A stretch of DNA of 64,000 bases, from contig JANQPV010000044.1 in assembly GCA_028285305.1 (NCBI GenBank), positions 248,001 to 312,000 on the forward strand, given 5' to 3'. Shown here piece by piece: positions 25,220 to 32,377 of the stretch (position 1 is the stretch's first letter; every line of letters starts with the position of its first letter). The stretch comes from Alphaproteobacteria bacterium. Lineage in GTDB: Bacteria > Pseudomonadota > Alphaproteobacteria > SMXP01. The position numbers and the translations under genes were made by a program. Under the pieces are notes generated by a model. The model was given only the letters and a program-made list of their open reading frames with translations, had not been told where the DNA came from and did no database searches.

Positions 25220-26299
25220 ATGAGTTTTCAGCAAATTGTCACTTCTGCGGTGGTTCGATCCCTATTGAGCCTTCCTGAGCCCATCTTGGTGCCTTTGGCG
25301 GGGGGTGCCCCTCAAGAAGTGGACGGAAAACGCCTTAATGTGCGCGCGCATTTTCTGTCGCATAGTGCTCAGCGCAATCCCTCATTGGCCAGTCTAACGC
25401 CTGGCCAAGCCCGAAAAACGACAGCCCGCGCCTTTAACGCGCTTAGCGGCGTGCGGGCAAAGGATGTGACGTGGGAAGATAAAAACATTCCCACGCCTGA
25501 GGGAGACTACGAGCTCCCAATTCGGGTCTATCACCCCACAAAAGACGAGACAATGAAGCCCATTGTGGTCTATTTCCATTCGGGTGGCGCCGTTGTCGGA
25601 GACCTGCAAACCGGTCATTCGTTTTGTACCTACTTGTCCAGCCATGCCGATTGCGTCGTTGTGTCGGTCGACTACCGTCTTGCGCCGGAGCATAAGTTTC
25701 CCGTGCCGCTCAATGATGCGATCACGGCCTATGCTTGGGCGTGGAACAACACCGCCGAATTGGGCGGCATGCCGGAGAACGTTTCGGTTGCGGGCGCCTC
25801 TATGGGCGCAAACTTCGCGGCGGCCATATGTCAGGAACTTAAAGGGAAAGGCAAATCCCAGCCTGTATGTCAGCTTTTGATCTACCCTTTTGTAGATGCC
25901 TTGAGCGAGTCCCGCTCCACGCTCTCCTTTGCGAATGCCTTCCCATTGAGTATGGAAACCATGAATTGGTTTTTGTACCAATATTTAGAGCCTGAACAGG
26001 ATCGCGCGGATCCGAGAGTGTCTCCGCTTCGCTCCACGGACGTCACTGGTCTTGCTCCAGCGATTGTGATCACGGCCGGCTTTGATCCGCTGTGTGATCA
26101 GGGATGGGAATATGCAGACAAACTCGCTTCGGCTGAGGTGCCGGTCACATACCGCACGTATACCAGTTTGCCGCATGCCTTTACTTCCATGGCGGGCGTT
26201 ATTCCCGCGGCGAGGACAGCTATTGTGGAAATTGCTGAGGATATGGAGAAGCGGATGCGGGTCAACGAAGATTTCAAACTCGGTGAACTTGAAGCCTGA
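25220..26299 (+). CDS. Alpha/beta hydrolase of the hormone-sensitive-lipase (HSL) family
   Basis: 359 aa esterase. The oxyanion motif is H-S-G-G-A-V-V-G-D near 118-126 (variant of H-G-G-G). The nucleophile elbow is G-A-S-M-G-A-N near 194-200 in place of the usual G-D-S-A-G-G. Acid and histidine follow in F-D-P-L-C-D-Q and L-P-H-A-F. N-terminal about 70 residues form the cap. Located 28 nt after the TetR gene and probably in the monooxygenase unit, so it may cleave esters made by that enzyme (inference). Confidence 0.85.
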   Translation: MSFQQIVTSAVVRSLLSLPEPILVPLAGGAPQEVDGKRLNVRAHFLSHSAQRNPSLASLTPGQARKTTARAFNALSGVRAKDVTWEDKNIPTPEGDYELPIRVYHPTKDETMKPIVVYFHSGGAVVGDLQTGHSFCTYLSSHADCVVVSVDYRLAPEHKFPVPLNDAITAYAWAWNNTAELGGMPENVSVAGASMGANFAAAICQELKGKGKSQPVCQLLIYPFVDALSESRSTLSFANAFPLSMETMNWFLYQYLEPEQDRADPRVSPLRSTDVTGLAPAIVITAGFDPLCDQGWEYADKLASAEVPVTYRTYTSLPHAFTSMAGVIPAARTAIVEIAEDMEKRMRVNEDFKLGELEA

Positions 26300-26326
26300 T
26301 CTTGCTTTCAGCTAACCTGGGCCCTT

Positions 26327-26827
26327 ATGCAGATCATACTTTCAGGGTTGCCAGGAGCTGGCAAAACGACGCTTTCTCGTGCGCTGGCGGCCCGACTAGG
26401 TGCAGTCTATATCCGTGCGGATACAATTGAGCACTCGCTGCGTCGATCGGTTCTGAATCTGCGAGACGTCGAGGATTTGGGTTATCTGGCAGGGTATGCT
26501 GTTGCCGAAGACAATCTGAGGCTTGGCCACACAGTAGTTGCGGATTCGGTCAACCCCTGGGCCATAACAAGACAGGCGTGGCGCGACGTTGCCTCTCGGG
26601 CGGGTGTGCCCTCGTTCGACGTGGAAGTTGTTTGCTCAGATGAATCCGAGCACCGCCGCCGTGTTGAGACGCGCCAGTCCGATATTCCCGGCTTTGCCGT
26701 GCCAAGTTGGCGTGACGTGTTGGAACGGGACTATCACGTCTGGACGACACAAAGACTGGAAGTGGATACGTTCAATCGGACGGTCGACGCATGTGTTGAT
26801 CTGATTTGCAAGGAATTGGGGTTCTAG
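26327..26827 (+). CDS. P-loop ATP-dependent kinase-like protein
   Basis: 166 aa. Walker A G-L-P-G-A-G-K-T-T-L-S near 7-17, followed by the lid-type R-A-D-T-I-E-H near 32-38 and V-V-A-D-S-V-N-P near 71-78 (Walker-B-like D-S). This is the small zeta-toxin/chloramphenicol-phosphotransferase-like P-loop kinase group; the phosphate acceptor is unknown. No antitoxin-like partner is adjacent, so a toxin role is not supported. Confidence 0.8.
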   Translation: MQIILSGLPGAGKTTLSRALAARLGAVYIRADTIEHSLRRSVLNLRDVEDLGYLAGYAVAEDNLRLGHTVVADSVNPWAITRQAWRDVASRAGVPSFDVEVVCSDESEHRRRVETRQSDIPGFAVPSWRDVLERDYHVWTTQRLEVDTFNRTVDACVDLICKELGF

Positions 26828-26949
26828 AGCCTTAAATTGTGTGCAATCTCACCATCACCGCGGCATCCATTCCGCAGATTACACTCTTACACCGGGCCAC
26901 TTCCTTATAGTCCTCAGGGTGCGGCTCTTCGAAAACAAGGCGACGAACG

Positions 26950-27792
26950 ATGAAGAACGAAGATCAAATAAAGTTTTGGAACGGAGAAATGGGTGAGAAG
27001 TGGGTGCAGCGGGCGGATGATCTCGATGCAATGCTTGAGCCGTTCAGAGATGCTGTTCTGAATACTGCGGCGCCCAAGAGCGGCGAGAGTCTTTTGGATA
27101 TTGGGTGCGGAGCGGGAGCCCTGACCATGGCTGCCGCAAATTTTGTGGGACCCACAAAAGGGGCCAAAGGCGTCGACATTTCTGAGCCTCTTGTTGCCTT
27201 GGCAAAACGCCGGGCACAGGAACGGTCTCTGCCCGCGGACTTTGAAGTGGCGGACGCCGCCGACTATCGCGCACCGGGCGCGGCCGACATTGTGGTTTCG
27301 CGATTTGGCGTCATGTTCTTTGATGATCCGACGGCGGCGTTTGCGAACATCAGAGAAAGTGTAGCGCCTGAAGGGCGCCTGGTCTTTGCCTGCTGGCAAT
27401 CGGTGGATCAAAATCAATGGGCGTTTCAGGCGGTTCAATGCGCGATTCCGCATTTGCGCGAGCCCCTGCCGGAGCCTGATCCGTTGGCACCGGGCCCCTT
27501 TGCATTCGCGGATAAGGACAGGGTCAACTCCATTTTGTCAGATGCTGGCTGGCGCGAGGTTCAAATTCGTGATTGGCGCAATCGTATGGCACTGCCGGGT
27601 GGCACACCCGAAAATGTCGCCGACTTTCTGATGGAAATTGGTCCTCTCGCTCGTCTCCTAAAGGAACAAGACATCGATCCTGAGATCATCTCTCAAGCGC
27701 TTGCCGAGGAGTTGAAAGAAACCGTGGATGAGGATGGGGCCGTCGCCCAGGAAGCCGCCACCTGGATCGTCACTGCGCGAAACCCTCAGTAA
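26950..27792 (+). CDS. SAM-dependent class I methyltransferase
   Basis: 280 aa. Motif I L-L-D-I-G-C-G-A-G-A-L-T near 48-59, acidic end of strand 2 in G-V-D-I-S-E-P near 75-81, and motif IV-like D-I-V-V-S-R-F-G-V-M-F-F near 115-126. The opening N-E-D-Q-I-K-F-W-N-G-E-M-G-E-K-W is typical of a UbiE/small-molecule methyltransferase subgroup. Substrate unknown. Followed by a 225 nt gap that holds the first CRP-type promoter. Confidence 0.85.
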   Translation: MKNEDQIKFWNGEMGEKWVQRADDLDAMLEPFRDAVLNTAAPKSGESLLDIGCGAGALTMAAANFVGPTKGAKGVDISEPLVALAKRRAQERSLPADFEVADAADYRAPGAADIVVSRFGVMFFDDPTAAFANIRESVAPEGRLVFACWQSVDQNQWAFQAVQCAIPHLREPLPEPDPLAPGPFAFADKDRVNSILSDAGWREVQIRDWRNRMALPGGTPENVADFLMEIGPLARLLKEQDIDPEIISQALAEELKETVDEDGAVAQEAATWIVTARNPQ

Positions 27793-27943
27793 AACTTATC
27801 TTTTTGTCAGGAAACCAAAGTCTTAAGACACTGTACTTCAGTTGCGAATTCGGTGCCGGCAAGCGGAAGCCCGAGGGTGGGGCAAGGCTGATCCGCGGCG
27901 AGTGCGCTCACTTTTTCTTGAAAGGGGCGTTAACCATCCTACA

Positions 27944-27986
27944 TGTGATCAGGATCACGCACAGGTTTCCGAAATTTGGATAGGGT
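27944..27986 (+). promoter_or_regulatory. Class-II CRP/FNR-type promoter of the 62 aa membrane micro-gene
   Basis: TGTGATCAGGATCACG (27944-27959) matches TGTGA-N6-TCACA except for the last base. A -10-like TAGGGT lies at 27981-27986. The site centre (27951.5) is 32 bp from the hexamer centre, the spacing of an activator centred at -41.5. ATG of the micro-gene is 66 bp past the site centre. The same layout recurs at 29372. Confidence 0.72.
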
Positions 27987-28017
27987 GTGACTCCTCAGAA
28001 CACAGCGACGTAAGACG

Positions 28018-28206
28018 ATGACCAGAAAACAACTTTTTTATTGCTACAGCATTGGAGCCGCAAAAGTAGCCCGCAACGAACTCAATAGAAAGGCTCCTCA
28101 AAAGGAACAGCCGGTGCAAAAGTCCTCTGGTTTTACGCTCGGCCTTACCATCATCGCTCTCGCGGCGTCACCGCTCGTCGTGGCTTTCGCTCAGGGCCTG
28201 ATCTAA
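28018..28206 (+). CDS. Small single-span membrane protein (62 aa), micro-gene 1
   Basis: No known family recognised. Basic N-terminal part (M-T-R-K-Q, then K-V-A-R-N-E-L-N-R-K) and one C-terminal membrane segment from about residue 38 to the end, with A-A-S-P-L-V-V-A-F-A-Q-G-L-I as the last 14 residues. The end aligns without gaps with the micro-gene at 29445 (S-P-x-V-x-A-x3-G-L-x then stop), so the two look paralogous. Ribosome site weak. The matched activator promoter upstream is the main support that it is real. Confidence 0.62.
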   Translation: MTRKQLFYCYSIGAAKVARNELNRKAPQKEQPVQKSSGFTLGLTIIALAASPLVVAFAQGLI

Positions 28207-28280
28207 GCCGCGCAGTTCGCTCCAATCCTCCCAGACCTGAAAGCAGATGAGCCAAAGGGCAAACTGTGTCCTTGTTGAGT

Positions 28281-29291
28281 TTAGACACTTGCCTCAAACT
28301 CAAATTGTTCTGTGCCGACGGTTGCTTGGGCCTGGGGATTATATCTTGGCCCAGAAATGGCTTCCGGGGAGAAGATACGGTTTAAGTGACTGACGGTCTC
28401 TTCAGAAAGTTGAACATGGGCGGCGGCGAAATTTTCTTCGAGGTGGGATATTTTGGTGGTGCCTGGAATGGGTACGCAGGTCTCCTCTTTTGCTAGCACC
28501 CATGCGAGGGCGAGTTGGGCGATGTTGCAATCGTGTTCTTTCGAAATCTGCCTGGCTTGATCCAGAAGATCTAAATTCTCCGTGAAATGAGGATTGCTGA
28601 ATCGCGGGAATGTATGGCGCAGATCTTTTTCATGAAGGTCTTTGGGGTTTGCGGGCGTGTCGGCGAGATAGCCGCGGCCTACGGGCGAAAACGGGATGAA
28701 GGTCGTGCCTAACTCACGGCAAGTCTCCAAAACGGCGATCTCCGGATTACGTGTCATCAGAGAATATTCGGACTGCATTGCAGTGATGGGATGAACGGCA
28801 TGCGCTTTGCGTAACGTGTCGGCTGACATCTCCGATAAACCCACAAAGCGGATCTTACCCGACGCGACGAGCTCTGATAGGGCGCCTACGGAGTCTTCTA
28901 CCGGGACCTTTGGGTCCAAACGATGCATGTAGTAGAGATCGATCACATCGGTCTTGAGCCGGCCAAGGCTGTCGTCGCACGCTTGTTTTATGCGCTCCGG
29001 CCTTCCATCCATGAACCGCTTGCCATTCTCAAATCCCATTACGCACTTGCTGGCCAAAAAATACTCTGAGCGCCGATCGCGGAGCGCGTCGCCGATCAGG
29101 GATTCGTTGCCGCCCATGCCATATATGGTCGCCGTGTCCAAAAAGTCGTAGCCGATGTCGATTGCATGTTGGAGAAATCTCACCGCGTCATCATGATCTT
29201 GTGCCGGGCCATAGGCGTGACTGAGGCTCATACAGCCCAACCCAACCGGGTGAACATTGTCGGTTCCGATCTTTCGCTTCTTGACGGTCAT
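28281..29291 (-). CDS. Aldo/keto reductase
   Basis: 336 aa. The family tetrad is visible: D-T-A-T-I-Y-G (Asp, Tyr), A-S-K-C-V-M-G (Lys) and L-Y-Y-M-H-R-L-D (His). The NADPH end I-P-G-T-T-K-I-S-H-L-E-E-N comes near 280-292. The sub-type resembles YajO/AKR13-like soluble reductases. ATG at 29291 is chosen; upstream frame to 29501 has no support and crosses the divergent promoter. Flanked on both sides by the micro-genes, the second divergent from it across the CRP-type site. Confidence 0.9.
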   Translation of the reverse strand: MTVKKRKIGTDNVHPVGLGCMSLSHAYGPAQDHDDAVRFLQHAIDIGYDFLDTATIYGMGGNESLIGDALRDRRSEYFLASKCVMGFENGKRFMDGRPERIKQACDDSLGRLKTDVIDLYYMHRLDPKVPVEDSVGALSELVASGKIRFVGLSEMSADTLRKAHAVHPITAMQSEYSLMTRNPEIAVLETCRELGTTFIPFSPVGRGYLADTPANPKDLHEKDLRHTFPRFSNPHFTENLDLLDQARQISKEHDCNIAQLALAWVLAKEETCVPIPGTTKISHLEENFAAAHVQLSEETVSHLNRIFSPEAISGPRYNPQAQATVGTEQFEFEASV

Positions 29292-29371
29292 GACGGCTTT
29301 CCCTGTTGAGTTTCGGTGAGTCTCACTTAAGCATGTCGCTCTGGTGTGATCCAGAGTCGGGCGCGGCCAAA

Positions 29372-29414
29372 CGTGATTTCCATCACACAAAATCGTCACG
29401 GGAATCGCTACCCT
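29372..29414 (+). promoter_or_regulatory. Class-II CRP/FNR-type promoter of the 57 aa membrane micro-gene
   Basis: CGTGATTTCCATCACA (29372-29387) shares the GTGAT-N4-ATCAC core with the site at 27944. A -10-like TACCCT lies at 29409-29414, again 21 nt after the site and 32 bp centre to centre. The ATG of the micro-gene is 65 bp past the site centre. Being palindromic, the site could also affect the divergent aldo/keto reductase, whose ATG is 88 bp away. Confidence 0.72.
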
Positions 29415-29444
29415 GGTCACAAACAAGATTACGAGAGACCTTTC

Positions 29445-29615
29445 ATGACTGAAGTAGATCGCCATATCCGGCTTAGCTCGGGTGCGATGCGGCGTATCCA
29501 TGCCACTCTTCCTCCCGACCGTAAGCGCAACAAAATGCTTTTCGCCGAATATCTTTTGATTGGTGTTCTGATGGTGTCGCCGATTGTTCTGGCAAAGCTG
29601 ATGGGACTGTTTTAG
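29445..29615 (+). CDS. Small single-span membrane protein (56 aa), micro-gene 2
   Basis: No known family recognised. Charged N-terminal part (R-R-I-H, D-R-K-R-N-K) and one C-terminal membrane segment, L-L-I-G-V-L-M-V-S-P-I-V-L-A-K-L-M-G-L-F. Nine of the last 21 residues are identical to micro-gene 1 in a gap-free, end-to-end alignment. ATG at 29445 is preferred to a start at 29346, which would place the CRP-type site inside the gene. The stop overlaps the convergent DNA ligase gene end by 4 nt. Confidence 0.62.
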   Translation: MTEVDRHIRLSSGAMRRIHATLPPDRKRNKMLFAEYLLIGVLMVSPIVLAKLMGLF

Positions 29616-31213
29616 GTTCCGGTATCGCTCATCATCCTCTCTAGGGTTCCCAATTCATCGGCTTCCCCCGGCGGTTTGTCCCACCGCAGACGATGAATGC
29701 GTGGGAACCGCATAGCAAGTCCCGACTTGTGGCGGGTTGAGCGATTGAGACCCTCAAACGCCACTTCGAACACCAATCCGGTGTCTTGGGTATGTGTGAC
29801 TTCGCAAACTGGGCCAAAGCGGTTGATCGTATTGTTGCGGACGAATTTGTCTATTTCCTTCAGTTCCTCATCGGTAAAGCCAAAATAAGACTTGCCGACC
29901 GGGACAAGGAGGGGGCCGTCTTCGCCTGAGGTCCAAACGCCGAACGTGTAATCAGAATAGAAGGACGAGCGCTTGCCATGACCTCTCTGGGCATACATAA
30001 GGACCGCATCAATCAGAAAGGGATCACGCTTCCACTTGAACCATGGGCCTTTAGACCTGCCCGGCGTGTACGGACTGTCCTTGTGTTTGAGCATCAATCC
30101 CTCGACGGTTGAGAGAGGCGGATTCACCCTGAGGTCCGCGAGCTCGTTCCAGGTTTCGAAGGTCACGAGGGGGGAGAGATCGAACGGTGCTCCTGCTTGC
30201 GGGGCCAGACGATCCTCAAGACGCCTGCGCCGTTCGTCGAAGGGCAAAGGCCGCAGGTCTTCGCCTTCCCATTTAAGCACGTCATAGGCCCGAATGGCTG
30301 CGGGCGCGTCTTTCAACAGTTTCGCCGAAACTGTTTTGCGGTTCAGGCGTTTTTGAAGGTCGGAAAAAGGCGCTGTGATGCCTTCCCGAACAATGAGCAA
30401 TTCCCCGTCGATGGCGCCCTCAAATGGCATAAAGTCTATGATATCTGGAAACGCGCCTGAAATGTCGTCGCCGGTGCGCGAATAAAGTCGTTTGGTGGTG
30501 CCTTCACTGACGGCTTGCACCCGGATGCCATCCCATTTCCATTCGGCCCGGTAGTCGTTTGGATCGAGTTTTTCGAAATCGCTCTCTTCAATCGGCTGGG
30601 CCAACATGACGGGATGAAAGGGCGCTTCAGCGGCGTTCTCAGGTTTGGCGGCTCTTCCCTCTATCCACGCGAAGAGATTTTCATACGGAGGTGTCAGTCC
30701 GTGCCACAGTTCTTCGATCTCACTCAGCTCGATACCGCCCAGTTGGGCCACCGCAGTTTTCGCGAGGCGTGCCGATACACCGATACGAAGACCACCGGTC
30801 ATCAGTTTAATGAGGGCCCATCTTCCGCTGGGATCGAGAGCGTCCAGCCAACGCGCCAATTGGTGTGGAACTTCCGACTTTCCAAGAGTGTTCAGCCGTG
30901 TGACGACTTCTTCAAGATCGGGAACTTGGTTCGCGCCAGCGCGTGGCGGCCATATGAGCGAGAGCGTCTCCGCCATGTCCCCGACATAGTCATAAGATAG
31001 ATCGTACAGGACGGGATCGACTCGCTCGTGAACAAGTTGGCGTAAAAGCGCCGGTTTGGCATGCTTAAAGGAGAGGCCGCCCGTGAGCGCGGCCAGCGCA
31101 TATCCGCGATCCGGGTCGGGCGTGTCACCTAGGTATTTGGTGAGTAAGCGGATCTTACCATTGCGGGAGGGCTGAAACGTCAGCGCTTCAAGCAGGGCAG
31201 CGAAGCGATTCAT
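29612..31213 (-). CDS. ATP-dependent DNA ligase of the ligase-associated repair cluster
   Basis: 533 aa. N-terminal DNA-binding domain (1-200), nucleotidyltransferase domain with motif I E-W-K-W-D-G-I-R (Lys226 is the adenylated residue), motif III-like D-G-E-L-L-I, and the OB domain to the end (F-E-V-A-F-E-G-L-N-R-S). ATG at 31213 has AAGGA 6 nt upstream and lies 10 nt after the exonuclease stop. In the known Pseudomonas four-gene cluster this ligase seals nicks together with Lhr-Core, a phosphoesterase and an MBL exonuclease. Confidence 0.94.
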   Translation of the reverse strand: MNRFAALLEALTFQPSRNGKIRLLTKYLGDTPDPDRGYALAALTGGLSFKHAKPALLRQLVHERVDPVLYDLSYDYVGDMAETLSLIWPPRAGANQVPDLEEVVTRLNTLGKSEVPHQLARWLDALDPSGRWALIKLMTGGLRIGVSARLAKTAVAQLGGIELSEIEELWHGLTPPYENLFAWIEGRAAKPENAAEAPFHPVMLAQPIEESDFEKLDPNDYRAEWKWDGIRVQAVSEGTTKRLYSRTGDDISGAFPDIIDFMPFEGAIDGELLIVREGITAPFSDLQKRLNRKTVSAKLLKDAPAAIRAYDVLKWEGEDLRPLPFDERRRRLEDRLAPQAGAPFDLSPLVTFETWNELADLRVNPPLSTVEGLMLKHKDSPYTPGRSKGPWFKWKRDPFLIDAVLMYAQRGHGKRSSFYSDYTFGVWTSGEDGPLLVPVGKSYFGFTDEELKEIDKFVRNNTINRFGPVCEVTHTQDTGLVFEVAFEGLNRSTRHKSGLAMRFPRIHRLRWDKPPGEADELGTLERMMSDTGT

Positions 31214-31223
31214 GCGGGGTCCT

Positions 31224-32267
31224 TCATTCGGCTGCCACTCCTTTGTCCAGGACTGACGCATCATCATCCTCTTCGTAGCCCACCAGATTCAAGGGTTTTG
31301 CCGCATAGCCTTGTGTCTGGGCGTAGTGAACCAACGCGTCTTCCCGTCCGTGAGTGACCCAAAGGGCGCCGGGATCTACGTCCTTAAGGGTTGTCGTTAG
31401 TTCTTCCCAGTCGGCATGATCGGAGATGATGAGGGGAAGTTCCACGCGGCGTTGTTTGGCGCGGGCGCGGACTCGCATCCAACCTGAGGCAAAGACCGTC
31501 AACGGATCAGCCAGTCGCCGCGACCAGCGGTCGTTTAGCGCGGAGGGCGGTGCGACGACGATTTGGCCCCGGAGGTCTTCCTTGGAAACAGACTTTGCCA
31601 ATGGAATGGGGCCGAGATCGATGCCATGCTCCGTGTACAAGGTGCACAGTTTCTCCAATGCGCCATGGATGAAGACTGGTGCGTCATATCCTAGCGCGCG
31701 TAAGGAGCAGATGATCCGTTGCGCTTTCCCCAAGGCATAGGCTCCTACCAAGTGGGTGCGATCGGGAAATGTCTGCAAAGACTGGAGCAGCTTGTTCAAC
31801 TCGTCTGTATCGGGTGGATGGATGAAAACCGGCAGTCCAAAAGTCGCCTCACTGATGAAAATATCGCAACTCACCGGTTCGAAAGGCGGGCATGTCGGAT
31901 CGTGACGGCGCTTGTAATCCCCCGAAACCACAATTCGGGTTCCGCCTTGTTCGATTACGGCTTGGGCGCTGCCCAATACATGTCCGGCGGGCACGAGAGT
32001 TATAGTGACGCCGTTTATGGATTGGCGTGTGCCATAAGGCGCGGCCTGCCACGAAAGGGCAAACTCATCGCCATAGCGCACCTTCATAATGTCTAGCGTT
32101 GCTTGCGTCGCAAGAACGTGACGGTGACCCGCGCGGGCATGGTCTGCGTGTCCATGGGTGATGACCGCCCGGTCCACACGCGATACGGGATCGACATAAA
32201 AATCGCCTGGTGGGCAGTACAAACCTTTGCCGGTGGGGTGAAGGAGTTCTTCGGGTTTCATATCCAT
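31224..32267 (-). CDS. Ligase-associated metallo-beta-lactamase-fold DNA exonuclease
   Basis: 347 aa. Metal motif T-H-G-H-A-D-H-A-R near 37-45 (H-x-H-x-D-H), then A-G-H-V-L-G-S-A-Q near 93-101, S-G-D-Y-K near 113-117, and S-D-H-A-D-W late: the beta-CASP/CPSF-like arrangement of the SNM1-type exonuclease found beside ATP-dependent ligases. Start ATG 32267 or 32261. Divergent from the Lhr-like helicase, with a shared promoter gap of about 110 nt. Confidence 0.92.
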   Translation of the reverse strand: MDMKPEELLHPTGKGLYCPPGDFYVDPVSRVDRAVITHGHADHARAGHRHVLATQATLDIMKVRYGDEFALSWQAAPYGTRQSINGVTITLVPAGHVLGSAQAVIEQGGTRIVVSGDYKRRHDPTCPPFEPVSCDIFISEATFGLPVFIHPPDTDELNKLLQSLQTFPDRTHLVGAYALGKAQRIICSLRALGYDAPVFIHGALEKLCTLYTEHGIDLGPIPLAKSVSKEDLRGQIVVAPPSALNDRWSRRLADPLTVFASGWMRVRARAKQRRVELPLIISDHADWEELTTTLKDVDPGALWVTHGREDALVHYAQTQGYAAKPLNLVGYEEDDDASVLDKGVAAE

Positions 32268-32377
32268 TCAAAATAGGTTTCAATTCCCTACGATGTCATC
32301 ATAGTGCGGGACCGATTGGATTGTCCAAATCATCACCGAAGATCGCAAGAAAGTCTGCTGCTCCGAAAGTGAGGAAG

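Noticed and set aside
26327-26827. Zeta-toxin-like toxin gene
   Set aside because: The P-loop kinase resembles that group, but no antitoxin-sized gene is adjacent and the neighbours are metabolic.
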